The notes below the pieces were generated by a model, which had not been told where the DNA came from, did no database searches, and saw nothing but the letters and a program-made list of their open reading frames with translations. From 55-13 sp037190145 (GTDB lineage Bacteria > Armatimonadota > Fimbriimonadia > Fimbriimonadales > Fimbriimonadaceae): a DNA stretch of 64,000 bases. This document shows positions 16,667 to 24,967 of the stretch, piece after piece (the stretch's first letter is position 1; every line of letters starts with the position of its first letter). The translations under genes and the position numbers were made by a program. The stretch covers positions 186,001 to 250,000 of the forward strand of contig JBBCJU010000003.1 of the NCBI GenBank assembly GCA_037190145.1, read 5' to 3'.

Positions 16667-17620
16667 ATGAGAAAGAAACGCGATCAAGCCCTTATTCATT
16701 TTGCTCTCATTGTCGTTTTGTGTCTCACACTTTTTCCATTTCTATTTGTCATAAATAACTCATTTCGCACTAATTCCGAAATGAATCAGTCGTTCCTGGG
16801 AATTCCCAAAGCGGCAAGCGAAGGAGCTGCGCTTGTCCAACAAAAGTTAGCCGGCAAGTCCACTTTTGAAATCTCCGTTTCTCAAGAGAAAGATTCAGAA
16901 AAAGTAAGCGTTGGTTTTGGGAAAGCGATAGGTTCAGCTTATCGACAGCTTACAGACAGTTATCGATACGCATGGGAAGTTCTTCGTCCGTACACGCTTA
17001 ATACCCTTTTCATATGTGTTGTCACTGTTTTCGGGGTTATTCTTGTAGCCTCTGTTACAGCTTACGTATTTTCAAAATGCAGCTTCCCCGGCAAGAAGAA
17101 ACTTTTCATGGTCATCTTGAGCTTTATGATGATCCCGGGCGTTTTGACTCTTGTTCCAAGCTTTCTATGGGTTAAACAGCTGGGCCTTCTAAATTCATAT
17201 TGGGTGCTTATCTTGCCCTACATTGCTGGCGGACAAGTTTTTGCAATTTTTCTATTTAAGAGTTTCTTTGACGGGTTGCCTAATGAGCTTTTTGAGTCCG
17301 CAAAAATGGACGGCGCAAACCACTTAACGCTATATTGGCGAATGGTGCTGCCCCTTTCAAAACCCATCATTTCCGTGGTAGCCATTACAAATATTCTTGG
17401 TACATGGAATAACTTCCTCTGGCCTTTCATTGCCAATTCGGATGAGAAGTACCACGTTGTTTCCTCGGGTTTATATATCATGCGGGGTACAGCAGTATCA
17501 GCAAACTATGCCACTATGTTTGCCGCATACATACTGGCGAGCATCCCTCTCCTGATCCTGTTTCTGTACGCCACCAAGCCGTTCATGGCTGGAGTCACCA
17601 GCGGGGCTTTCAAGGCTTAA
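16667..17620 (+). CDS. Sugar ABC transporter permease (MalG/UgpE-like) with enlarged periplasmic loop
   Basis: A 317-residue permease with six spans. The EAA loop reads ELFESAKMDGANHLTLYW and is followed by RMVLPLSKP. Between the first span and the rest there are about 70 residues (roughly 37-105), some 30-35 more than usual. They are charged and rich in Ser/Glu/Lys (STFEISVSQEKDSEKVSVGF) and should face the periplasm. The product pairs with the permease at 15342. No ATPase gene follows, so a shared MsmK/UgpC-type ATPase elsewhere is expected. The gene ends against a converging nucleotidyltransferase remnant. Confidence 0.93.
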   Translation: MRKKRDQALIHFALIVVLCLTLFPFLFVINNSFRTNSEMNQSFLGIPKAASEGAALVQQKLAGKSTFEISVSQEKDSEKVSVGFGKAIGSAYRQLTDSYRYAWEVLRPYTLNTLFICVVTVFGVILVASVTAYVFSKCSFPGKKKLFMVILSFMMIPGVLTLVPSFLWVKQLGLLNSYWVLILPYIAGGQVFAIFLFKSFFDGLPNELFESAKMDGANHLTLYWRMVLPLSKPIISVVAITNILGTWNNFLWPFIANSDEKYHVVSSGLYIMRGTAVSANYATMFAAYILASIPLLILFLYATKPFMAGVTSGAFKA

Positions 17621-17754
17621 GCTTTAGTCAAAGGAGGGTCCAAAACGGCATAGATGTGAAAACCGTGATGGGCCAAAGCAAAGGCACCCACAATCACAAA
17701 CTTAACTTGATTGGCGTTTAGTGATTCTAGGAGTTCGATCCAGTCTTGATTCAT
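17617..17754 (-). pseudogene. Truncated nucleotidyltransferase (MNT-type), N-terminal remnant
   Basis: Starting at the ATG at 17754, the frame encodes 45 residues. The first 31 (MNQDWIELLESLNANQVKF, then VIVGAFALAHHG) match the start of the small nucleotidyltransferases that read like LLRLLNEHGVRFLIVGGYALAFHG. The homology stops just where the catalytic GS/D-X-D region should begin. The frame then ends in TAA inside the end of the converging permease gene. The remaining 100-150 residues are missing on either strand. It overlaps the small partner gene upstream by 53 bases. This is a decayed gene, probably cut by a deletion that joined it to the transport operon. Confidence 0.65.
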
Positions 17755-17890
17755 CCTGTTCCTCGTTCCTTAACTGGAACATGATTTCAATCCTTTCCGC
17801 AGACGTGAGCGAATGGTAATAGGCTAGATCAGCCTCATCGGTTGTCTCGAAGTTTCGATACACCTTCATCGGCATCGCTTCACGCCTCAT
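17702..17890 (-). CDS. Small partner protein of a nucleotidyltransferase module
   Basis: A 62-residue soluble protein. The core MKVYRNFETTDEADLAYYHS, followed by LTSAERIEIMFQLR, belongs to a widespread small family normally encoded directly upstream of an MNT-type nucleotidyltransferase. Here that partner is reduced to a fragment. The family is often annotated as hypothetical; the pair resembles toxin-antitoxin organisation, which is not proven. The ATG at 17890 has TAAAAT eight bases before it and no ribosome-binding site. The C-terminal 20 residues are basic and run over the remnant, so this end may also be altered. Confidence 0.65.
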   Translation of the reverse strand: MRREAMPMKVYRNFETTDEADLAYYHSLTSAERIEIMFQLRNEEQDESRLDRTPRITKRQSS

Positions 17891-17941
17891 TAACTTAGAT
17901 TTTAGCTGAAACTATGCCTATCTCCTCCGCATTTTGCCCGG

Positions 17942-17947
17942 TAAAAT
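17942..17947 (+). promoter_or_regulatory. TAAAAT -10-like hexamer before mfd
   Basis: TAAAAT ends seven bases before the mfd ATG at 17955. There is no purine-rich ribosome-binding site, so the transcript is probably leaderless. No good -35 sequence is visible. Confidence 0.5.
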
Positions 17948-17954
17948 TCGTTAA

Positions 17955-20900
17955 ATGCGCATCGCCGACTGGGCGCGCCGCGTTACCGAGATTCCTGCCT
18001 TAGCGGAGGTCCTGAAACCACTCGATCAATCGACTGAGTGGCGTTCGGTCGCGCCTGAAGCCAGGCCTTTTCTCATCGCTGCGCTTTACCTATCTTCGCC
18101 CACCAAGTTGCTCGTTATTGCTCCCACCTATGAGCGAGCCTTGGCTTGGCAAGCAAAGCTGGAACTCTGTGGAGTTCCTCATGATGCAATCTCTCAACTC
18201 CCCAGCGGCATCTCAACTCTTTTTGAAGATGCAGCACCCGAACATGTGGCGCTTTCTGACCGTTTAGGTGCCCTCAAGAACCTAGTTTCTGACAGGCCAG
18301 GAATTGTTCTCACCACCCCCCAGGCCGCTCTCGAACGCACTCTTCCCCGCGAAGTATTAGTAGATGCATTCATTGATGTTAAGGTCGGCGATACCATCGA
18401 CTCAGATCGCTTGCTAGGGCAACTAGTGAACCTCGGCTATGAGCCTCAAGAACCGGTTCGACTTCCAGGCCAATATAGCCGCCGCGGAGGCATCATTGAT
18501 GTCTTCGCCAGTGGCCATGATCTTCCCTACCGAATCGAACTTTTCGGAGATGAAGTTGAAAGTATTCGGCTCTTTGATCCAAACAATCAACGGTCAGTAG
18601 GACAAATTGAGGAATTCTCTCTTGCACCGTCAAGAGAGACCCTTTACACTGAGTTAGATGAAGGCATCAAAGATATGTTGCTTTCCACTGCTGAGCGCGA
18701 AGCCTCTCTGCTAGAGGGTGAAGCGAGTAGCCGCTTAGAAGAGCTGGTTGCAGGAGATGCAGAAGCCCTTTCCCAAAAGGTCTACTTCGATCGTTTGGAC
18801 CTTTACCGTCCACTGTTGCATCCGGATTCTGGCTGCGCCATTGACCTTTTAGAAGAGATCGGAATGCTTATTCTGGATGAGCCTCTAGAGCTAGAAGCGA
18901 TTGCGGTGCGGGCGGAGGAAGAACTAGCCCAAGCCTTAGCCGCTCGAACGGCCCGGGGAGAGATTCTTCACACACCCGCACATGACTTCATGTTGCCGCC
19001 TGACCACCTGGCAAATCACGAAAAAACCTTATCGGTTACCTCTATGAATGCACTGCCGAGTTGGGTGCAGAGTAAATCATCTGAGGATATCAATGCAATT
19101 TCTCTAGAGTCTTATCGGGGACGTGCAGACGCTCTTGCCCTCACTCTGCGGAACTACGCAAAGGATGGCTTCAACTTGGTGATCTCCACAGATCAGCCAA
19201 ACCGTGCTCAAACAGTTCTAAGCCAAGCCGAGGTTTTTTTAGGAGGCACGGAAAAGGACGGCGATAGTGAATCGGCCCCGTCTTCTCAGATCGCCCTTGG
19301 CAACCTTGGCGGTGGGTTTGTTTTTCCGGACCACAAGCTGGCCATCGTAACCGACGCTGAACTTTTCGGAGTGGCTCGATTGAAGTTGCCTCAGAAGCGC
19401 TTCATGGAAGGCGCTCCGATTGCAACTGTCCTTGACCTGAAGCCAGGCGATTACGTAGTCCATATAAACTTCGGAATTGGAATTTTCCGAGGACTCATTA
19501 AGCGGGAGGAGCACGGCATTGAAAAGGAGTTTCTTTACATTGAATACCAGGCTCCTGACAAGCTGTTTGTTCCCGCAGATCAACTCGATCGAATCCAGAA
19601 GTACCTTAACCCAGGCGATGATAATCCGAAGCTAAACAAGCTAACCGGAGGTGAATGGCAGCGGACCCTGGGAAAAGCCCGGGAGGACGCCAAGGAGTTC
19701 GCCCGTGACTTGGTGAAGCTGTACGCCAAGCGAAAAGAGGTCACTCGACGTCCATTCGGCCCCGATTCCCCATTCCAGCACGAAATGGAATCTACATTCC
19801 CGTGGGTAGAAACACCAAGCCAGTTAAGGGCCATTAAGGAAGTAAAGCATGATCTTGAAAACCCCTACCCGATGGATCGCTTGGTCTGTGGAGACGTAGG
19901 CTTTGGCAAGACTGAAGTTGCCATCAGAGCTGCATTCAAGGTTGTTCAAGATGGACGCCAAGTTGCTGTTCTCTGCCCTACCACTATTCTCAGCGAGCAA
20001 CACTTCCGAAACTTCTCAGAGCGCCTAGGTTCGTTTGGAGTGCGGATGGACATCTCAAATCGATTCCGTACCGCGGCCGAGAAAAAGTCCGTCTACGACA
20101 ATCTACAGAAAGGGCAAGTCGATATCATCATCGGCACTCACTCTCTCCTTGGCAAAGGGATTGGGTTTAAGGATCTTGGTATTGTCATCATTGATGAAGA
20201 GCAAAAATTCGGTGTGAAGCAAAAGGAGATGCTGAAACAGCTTAGGACAGAAATTGACGTCCTAACCCTCAGCGCCACACCCATTCCTCGAACACTAAGC
20301 ATGGCGCTCATGGATATCCGCCAGATGTCCCTGATTAACGATCCTCCCCCCGGACGTCTTCCAATCAGAACTTTTGTGAGGCCTTATGCCGGTGAAGTCG
20401 TTCGAGAAGCCATTCTCCGCGAGTTAGCCCGAGGTGGACAAGTCTTCTACGTCTACAATCGAGTGGACTCCATCGGTCACGTTCTGGAGAAGTTGAAGAA
20501 GCTAGTACCAACCGCCCGAATCGGGGTTGGTCATGGCCAGATGACCGAGCAAGAACTAGAACCCATCATGGTGGGGTTCATCAAAGGCGAAATCGATATC
20601 CTGCTCTCAACCACCATCATTGAGAATGGTATCGATATCTCTAATGCCAACACCCTCATTGTTGAGAACGCAGACCGACTGGGGCTTTCTCAGCTTTACC
20701 AACTTAGGGGCCGCGTGGGTCGATCTGATCGACAAGCCTACGCCTATTTCCTCTATTCAGGCGCGCTAGACCGGACAATAAAAGCCGGATTAGTAGATCA
20801 CTTGGCACAGTCTGGACCAAGTCAAGCGCCTGCATCAGATGGTACGAAGAAGAAGACCAAGACCGTTAGCGAAGGGGCCGTTCAGCGACTCCAGGCTCTA

Positions 20901-21587
20901 CAGGAGTTCTCTAACCTTGGGTCTGGATATTCATTGGCCTTCCGTGACCTCCAAATTCGTGGCGCAGGTGAGCTGATCGGAGCCAAGCAAAGCGGAACGA
21001 TGCAATCGATCGGGTATGAGTTGTACACCCAACTAATCAATGAGGCTGTCGCTGCGCTCAAAGCGTCGGTGGATGGTGAACCTATGCCCATCACCGAAGG
21101 GGATGCACATCTAGAAAATCTCACCCCGCTTCCCCAGTTCGATCTTCCGGTGGTGGCTCTGATTCCGGAAGGCTATATCAAGGATGCTTCCCAAAGGCTT
21201 TACTACTACCAACGCATGATGTCTTCAAGAAGTGAACCTTCTCTGGGAGAGGTCCAGCGTGAAGTGGAGGATCGATATGGGCACCCACCAGAGCAAGTCA
21301 CCAACGCATTTGCCGTGATGGGTCAACGCCTAAGGGCTCGGGATTTAGAGTTTGCTAAGCTAGAAGCTAGCCAGGGACGCCTAAATGTCCAGTTTGTGGA
21401 CCGTACAGCCATTCCACCGCGTGTGTTCTCAATCTTGGGCAACAAATATAAGAACTGCTATATCACTCGAGAAGCCCTTATATGGCCTTACACCGGTAAC
21501 CCGATTTTGGCTGTAGAGAATCTTCTGGCGAAGTTTGAAGAAAGCTTCGACCAGCTTCGGCGAGAACGAGAAATGCTAGAAACCTGA
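17955..21587 (+). CDS. mfd: Transcription-repair coupling factor Mfd
   Basis: A full-length 1,210-residue Mfd. It removes RNA polymerase stalled at DNA lesions and recruits UvrA. The order is as expected: a UvrB-like N-terminal module (YSRRGGIIDVFASGHDLPYR), the RNA-polymerase-interacting domain near residue 490 (LKPGDYVVHINFGIGIFRGL), a RecG-like motor with Walker A GDVGFGKTE near residue 645 and the DEEQ box near 744, motif VI QLRGRVGRS, and the C-terminal D7 domain. A Ser/Lys-rich insertion sits near residue 960-975 (DGTKKKTKTVSEG). It is followed 36 bases later by the lipoprotein-YgiC pair on the same strand. Confidence 0.98.
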   Translation: MRIADWARRVTEIPALAEVLKPLDQSTEWRSVAPEARPFLIAALYLSSPTKLLVIAPTYERALAWQAKLELCGVPHDAISQLPSGISTLFEDAAPEHVALSDRLGALKNLVSDRPGIVLTTPQAALERTLPREVLVDAFIDVKVGDTIDSDRLLGQLVNLGYEPQEPVRLPGQYSRRGGIIDVFASGHDLPYRIELFGDEVESIRLFDPNNQRSVGQIEEFSLAPSRETLYTELDEGIKDMLLSTAEREASLLEGEASSRLEELVAGDAEALSQKVYFDRLDLYRPLLHPDSGCAIDLLEEIGMLILDEPLELEAIAVRAEEELAQALAARTARGEILHTPAHDFMLPPDHLANHEKTLSVTSMNALPSWVQSKSSEDINAISLESYRGRADALALTLRNYAKDGFNLVISTDQPNRAQTVLSQAEVFLGGTEKDGDSESAPSSQIALGNLGGGFVFPDHKLAIVTDAELFGVARLKLPQKRFMEGAPIATVLDLKPGDYVVHINFGIGIFRGLIKREEHGIEKEFLYIEYQAPDKLFVPADQLDRIQKYLNPGDDNPKLNKLTGGEWQRTLGKAREDAKEFARDLVKLYAKRKEVTRRPFGPDSPFQHEMESTFPWVETPSQLRAIKEVKHDLENPYPMDRLVCGDVGFGKTEVAIRAAFKVVQDGRQVAVLCPTTILSEQHFRNFSERLGSFGVRMDISNRFRTAAEKKSVYDNLQKGQVDIIIGTHSLLGKGIGFKDLGIVIIDEEQKFGVKQKEMLKQLRTEIDVLTLSATPIPRTLSMALMDIRQMSLINDPPPGRLPIRTFVRPYAGEVVREAILRELARGGQVFYVYNRVDSIGHVLEKLKKLVPTARIGVGHGQMTEQELEPIMVGFIKGEIDILLSTTIIENGIDISNANTLIVENADRLGLSQLYQLRGRVGRSDRQAYAYFLYSGALDRTIKAGLVDHLAQSGPSQAPASDGTKKKTKTVSEGAVQRLQALQEFSNLGSGYSLAFRDLQIRGAGELIGAKQSGTMQSIGYELYTQLINEAVAALKASVDGEPMPITEGDAHLENLTPLPQFDLPVVALIPEGYIKDASQRLYYYQRMMSSRSEPSLGEVQREVEDRYGHPPEQVTNAFAVMGQRLRARDLEFAKLEASQGRLNVQFVDRTAIPPRVFSILGNKYKNCYITREALIWPYTGNPILAVENLLAKFEESFDQLRREREMLET

Positions 21588-21623
21588 TTATCGCTTGGTC
21601 CGTAATTACAACGTCAATCAAAA

Positions 21624-21965
21624 ATGAAGAAAAGTCAATCTGTGCCTATGATCTTGGTCGCCTCCATGGCGGCCGTTGCCCTCTCTGGCTGTGGTGCAAA
21701 TAAGCAGGTTCGTCGATGTGTGGATCAACAAGGCAATGTACTGCCGGATACACAATGCGTTACATCAACCGGCTATAGAAGCGGGGGAGCTTTCATTTAC
21801 CCGCGCTGGGTTTACGGGGGAACATCCTCAGGACGCAAAGTAACTGGCTTTTCTTCGACCCCCAGTTCAAGTGCAGATATCGTGGATTCAAAAGGCACCG
21901 TAGTCCGAAAAGGATTTGGGAGTTCCAGGTCCAGTTCAGGCTCACGAATGAGTTTCGGCGGCTAG
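21624..21965 (+). CDS. YgiB-like small lipoprotein
   Basis: A 113-residue lipoprotein with lipobox ALSGC (Cys23). The mature part has a Cys-containing segment (RRCVDQQGNVLPDTQC), a tyrosine/glycine middle and a Ser/Gly-rich tail (VVRKGFGSSRSSSGSRMSFGG) that recalls the RGGFG...SSRSMGG ending of E. coli YgiB. The stop is four bases before a YgiC-type ATP-grasp gene, which is the known ygiB-ygiC arrangement. The similarity is in layout and tail rather than over the whole length. The role is unknown even in E. coli. Confidence 0.72.
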   Translation: MKKSQSVPMILVASMAAVALSGCGANKQVRRCVDQQGNVLPDTQCVTSTGYRSGGAFIYPRWVYGGTSSGRKVTGFSSTPSSSADIVDSKGTVVRKGFGSSRSSSGSRMSFGG

Positions 21966-21968
21966 GGA

Positions 21969-23120
21969 ATGGAAAGACTTGCTTCTATCCCAAGGGCGGA
22001 TTGGAAATCCAAAGTGGAATCCCAAGGCCTGCTCTTCCACACAACTCCTGATGGAACAAGCGCAGGCAAACCCTACTGGACTGAGGATGCCTACTATCGC
22101 TTCACAGCAGCTGAGATAGAGACACTGGAAACGGCTACTAATGAGCTCCATCGAATTTGCTTAGAAGCTGTTCAGTACGTTATTGATCACGATCTATTTA
22201 GCCGCTTGAAAATACCTGCGGAAGCAATAGAACCCATTAAGTGGGCTTGGGAGACTGAACCTCCTTCCATCTACGGTCGGTTTGATCTAGCCTTTGACGG
22301 CAAAAATCCACCAAAGATGCTGGAATACAACGCAGATACACCAACATCACTCTTGGAGGCTGCCGCTATTCAATGGCACTGGCTCCAAGAAATCTTCCCC
22401 TCATCTGACCAATTCAACTCAATTTGGGATGGTTTCATCGAGTACTGGAAGTGGTGCCTAGACAATAAGTTTCTAGCCAGCGATGTGGTGCACTTTGCCC
22501 ATACAGAATCCATGGAAGATATGATGACGGTGACTCTCATAAGAGATGCCGCCACTCAGGTTGGTATTCCAACAAAGGGTTTGCACATGGAAGAGATCGG
22601 TTGGGACTCGGCAAAGCACTGCTTTGTAGATGTTCATAACAAGGCGATTAAGACAATCTTCAAACTCTATCCTTGGGAATGGCTAATCCATGACGAATTC
22701 GGCAAGCACGCCATCGATACGTACAAAGACGTCCAATGGATTGAACCCATTTGGAAGATGATCCTCTCCAACAAAGGCATCCTCGCCATTCTGTGGGAAA
22801 TGTTTCCGAACCATCCTAACCTTCTTGAGGCCCATATCGACCGATCTCACCAAATGTCGGAATACGTTCGCAAGCCTCTCTTATCTCGTGAAGGTGCAAA
22901 TGTGTCGATTAAGCGAGCAGGAGCATTGGAGAGAACAGATGGAGGATACGGCGAAGAAGGCTATGTGTTCCAACAATACGTTGAACTGCCTACCTTTAAC
23001 GGCAATCGCCCCGTTATCGGGAGTTGGGTCATTGATGGAACGGCTCGCGGGATAGGTATCCGAGAATCTAGCAATCTTGTAACAGACAACTTCTCCCGCT
23101 TCGTTCCTCACATGTTTTAG
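21969..23120 (+). CDS. Glutathionylspermidine synthase-family ATP-grasp protein (YgiC/YjfC-like)
   Basis: A 383-residue ATP-grasp ligase like YgiC and YjfC, related to the synthetase half of glutathionylspermidine synthase. Signatures are YGRFDLAFDGKNPPKMLEYN (the metal-binding region of the ATP-grasp), NADTPTSLLEAAAIQWHWLQ and EEGYVFQQYVELPTFNG. It lacks the N-terminal amidase domain. It should form an amide bond between a peptide and an amine, but YgiC itself has no known glutathionylspermidine activity. It is paired with the lipoprotein gene 21624-21965 and ends three bases before a convergent dehydrogenase gene. Confidence 0.92.
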   Translation: MERLASIPRADWKSKVESQGLLFHTTPDGTSAGKPYWTEDAYYRFTAAEIETLETATNELHRICLEAVQYVIDHDLFSRLKIPAEAIEPIKWAWETEPPSIYGRFDLAFDGKNPPKMLEYNADTPTSLLEAAAIQWHWLQEIFPSSDQFNSIWDGFIEYWKWCLDNKFLASDVVHFAHTESMEDMMTVTLIRDAATQVGIPTKGLHMEEIGWDSAKHCFVDVHNKAIKTIFKLYPWEWLIHDEFGKHAIDTYKDVQWIEPIWKMILSNKGILAILWEMFPNHPNLLEAHIDRSHQMSEYVRKPLLSREGANVSIKRAGALERTDGGYGEEGYVFQQYVELPTFNGNRPVIGSWVIDGTARGIGIRESSNLVTDNFSRFVPHMF

Positions 23121-23123
23121 CTC

Positions 23124-24035
23124 CTATTCGTCCTTCATCACAGAGTTCAAAACCTTACCGGACTTAAAGGCCTGGATTACTTCTACAGTTGTTGCCCGAA
23201 TGCGGTCCAGAGCCTCTTTAGAGTCATAAGCTAAATGTGGTGTGACCAATGCTCTCGAATGGCCCATCAATTTCAAGCTGATTTCTCCTGGGGCAAGTTC
23301 ATCTTCGAGAACATCAAGGGCGGCGCCAGCAATCTGGTCTTTATCCAAAGCATGTAACAAGGCTTTTGCATCAATCACTCCCCCACGGGAGGTGTTCACC
23401 AGGAACGCTGACGACTTCATCTTGGATAAAGCCTGTGTATTGATTAAATGGTGAGTCTGCGGAGTCAACGGACAACAGAGCGCAACCACATCGCTTTGAG
23501 CCAGTAGATCATCAAGAGGGATCGAATTCGGCTTGTAAGGGTCATGAGCTACCACCCGCATGGATGCACCTTCGCTCATCTTTGCCAAATGTCTACCAAT
23601 CTTGCCAAGGCCAACAATCCCCAAAGTCTTGCCTGCAAGATCTACCCCCATCAAACCCTCCACTGAAAATTTTCCTTCCCGAGAATTAGCAACCGCTTGG
23701 GGAATACGCCGGGATAAAGAGAGCATCAGACCGAATGTGAACTCAGCAACGGTAATGGATCCATACTCCGGCACATTGCAAACCGAAATTCCTAGAGACT
23801 TCGCCGCTTCAAGGTCAATATGGTCAAATCCAGTGGAGCGAGTTACGATAAGGCGCAAGCCTGGCATTGACCGTATCGCGTCAGTCGACACCGGTTTCCC
23901 GTGCATCACGGACAAAACCTCGACGTTGGTCTCACCTTCAGGTTCTCCAGAAACCAGCACCAAGTCATCGTCTGGCAGGGCTATCGGAAAATAAGCTAAA
24001 TCATCAGAATTGCAATGAGCAAAGAGAACATTCAT
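23124..24035 (-). CDS. D-2-hydroxyacid dehydrogenase, NAD-dependent
   Basis: A 303-residue cytoplasmic dehydrogenase that interconverts 2-hydroxyacids and 2-oxoacids. The NAD-binding Rossmann loop is TLGIVGLGKIGRHLAKM. The catalytic triad of the family is present: Arg in NTSRGGVIDAKALL, Glu in DVLEDELAPGE, and His in VTPHLAYDSKEA. The N-terminal substrate domain is short. The overall pattern is closest to D-lactate and hydroxyisocaproate dehydrogenase-type proteins; the substrate cannot be assigned. It follows the small gene at 24087-24455 on the same strand with a 51-base gap. Confidence 0.92.
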   Translation of the reverse strand: MNVLFAHCNSDDLAYFPIALPDDDLVLVSGEPEGETNVEVLSVMHGKPVSTDAIRSMPGLRLIVTRSTGFDHIDLEAAKSLGISVCNVPEYGSITVAEFTFGLMLSLSRRIPQAVANSREGKFSVEGLMGVDLAGKTLGIVGLGKIGRHLAKMSEGASMRVVAHDPYKPNSIPLDDLLAQSDVVALCCPLTPQTHHLINTQALSKMKSSAFLVNTSRGGVIDAKALLHALDKDQIAGAALDVLEDELAPGEISLKLMGHSRALVTPHLAYDSKEALDRIRATTVEVIQAFKSGKVLNSVMKDE

Positions 24036-24086
24036 ATAGAAAGGTATTGTGGAGAACTTAGCTCCCCCATCACAACCCAGCCTCCC

Positions 24087-24455
24087 TTATCCACTGTTAA
24101 AACTAAATCGGCTTAGCTCACGCGAAATCAACTCTCCAAAACCTTGAAGTTCTGGGCCTGGTAAGAAATGCTGAGCACGGATATATCCATCCCACGCACG
24201 AGCAACGGCTTCACATGCTTCAAACCGTTCACCACTGCCCCTCTCCTGGTACTGAAGCCATCCAAGTAATTGATGGAGATACTCGTTAGCCATCTGGATA
24301 TTGGCCATGTTTGGCTTTTTTCCAATATCACCTCGAATAGCTACAGTTAAGCTGTGCGAGAGGTTTATGATAAGGCGTCTCTGATCGTCCTTGTTAAGGA
24401 TGGCAACCCTATCCACAACTTCAGTTAAAAACAGCCTGAACTCATTCTCATTCAT
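24087..24455 (-). CDS. Hypothetical protein, 122 aa
   Basis: I do not recognise this protein. It is soluble, with no signal peptide or membrane segment, and looks alpha-helical. The N-terminus (FRLFLTEVVDRVAILNKDDQ) is amphipathic, a central segment is Gln/Leu-rich (YLHQLLGWLQYQERG), and the end has ELQGFGELISRELSRF. It is rich in charged residues and has one cysteine. The start ATG AAT GAG has AGG six bases upstream. It is probably transcribed with the hydroxyacid dehydrogenase gene downstream, with no functional link apparent. Confidence 0.6.
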   Translation of the reverse strand: MNENEFRLFLTEVVDRVAILNKDDQRRLIINLSHSLTVAIRGDIGKKPNMANIQMANEYLHQLLGWLQYQERGSGERFEACEAVARAWDGYIRAQHFLPGPELQGFGELISRELSRFSFNSG

Positions 24456-24967
24456 AACATCCTATTACTATCAGCGTATGTGTCTTTTGGACTCTTCGAA
24501 TCTTAGCCTTATTACCGCTCAGTTTATGCATAGGCTAGAGAGCCACATAGCAGTATATAAATCCTCTCGAAAAGGGGAGACGGACGCAGCAACACTAGAA
24601 GCTATCTCATGAATCATTTGTTGCGTTAGGTAGTGCACTGACCGGGCATTCGGATATCTGATTCTGACCTCATGTTTGAGGTTCTACGGAAATTCAATAT
24701 GAAAATATTGCTTCAATGGTTAACTTATGAGATAGGTTCTTTTATCGATCATTGGGAAAGTCTCAAGTTTTTGAACTCAACCAACTCAGCTCAACGTAAG
24801 CATCGATGCACAGACGTCCTTATGCGGTTTCCAAAGTCGGTCATATCTGCGCCATTTGTTCCCCCAATCCATTCAGGCGAATCGTATTGGATCAAATATT
24901 ATAAAAAGCGGCTTTTGACAATAGCCAAACATACAGTTGTGACCGTAAGTCGACCAAACTTTAGATC
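24456..24967 (+). other. 512-base stretch without a supported gene
   Basis: It separates a minus-strand small gene from the plus-strand CoA-transferase gene. A 131-codon open frame (24672-25067) overlaps the next gene and has poor composition (many Lys, Ser and rare codons), and I reject it. A 32-codon frame at 24806-24904 contains a CAIC pair and is probably chance. TTGACA occurs at 24915-24920 but no good -10 stands 16-18 bases later. No tRNA or terminator is visible. Confidence 0.6.

Noticed and set aside
24806..24904. 32-codon frame with a CAIC pair
   Set aside because: Short, with no start signal and no similarity that I recognise; chance is likely.
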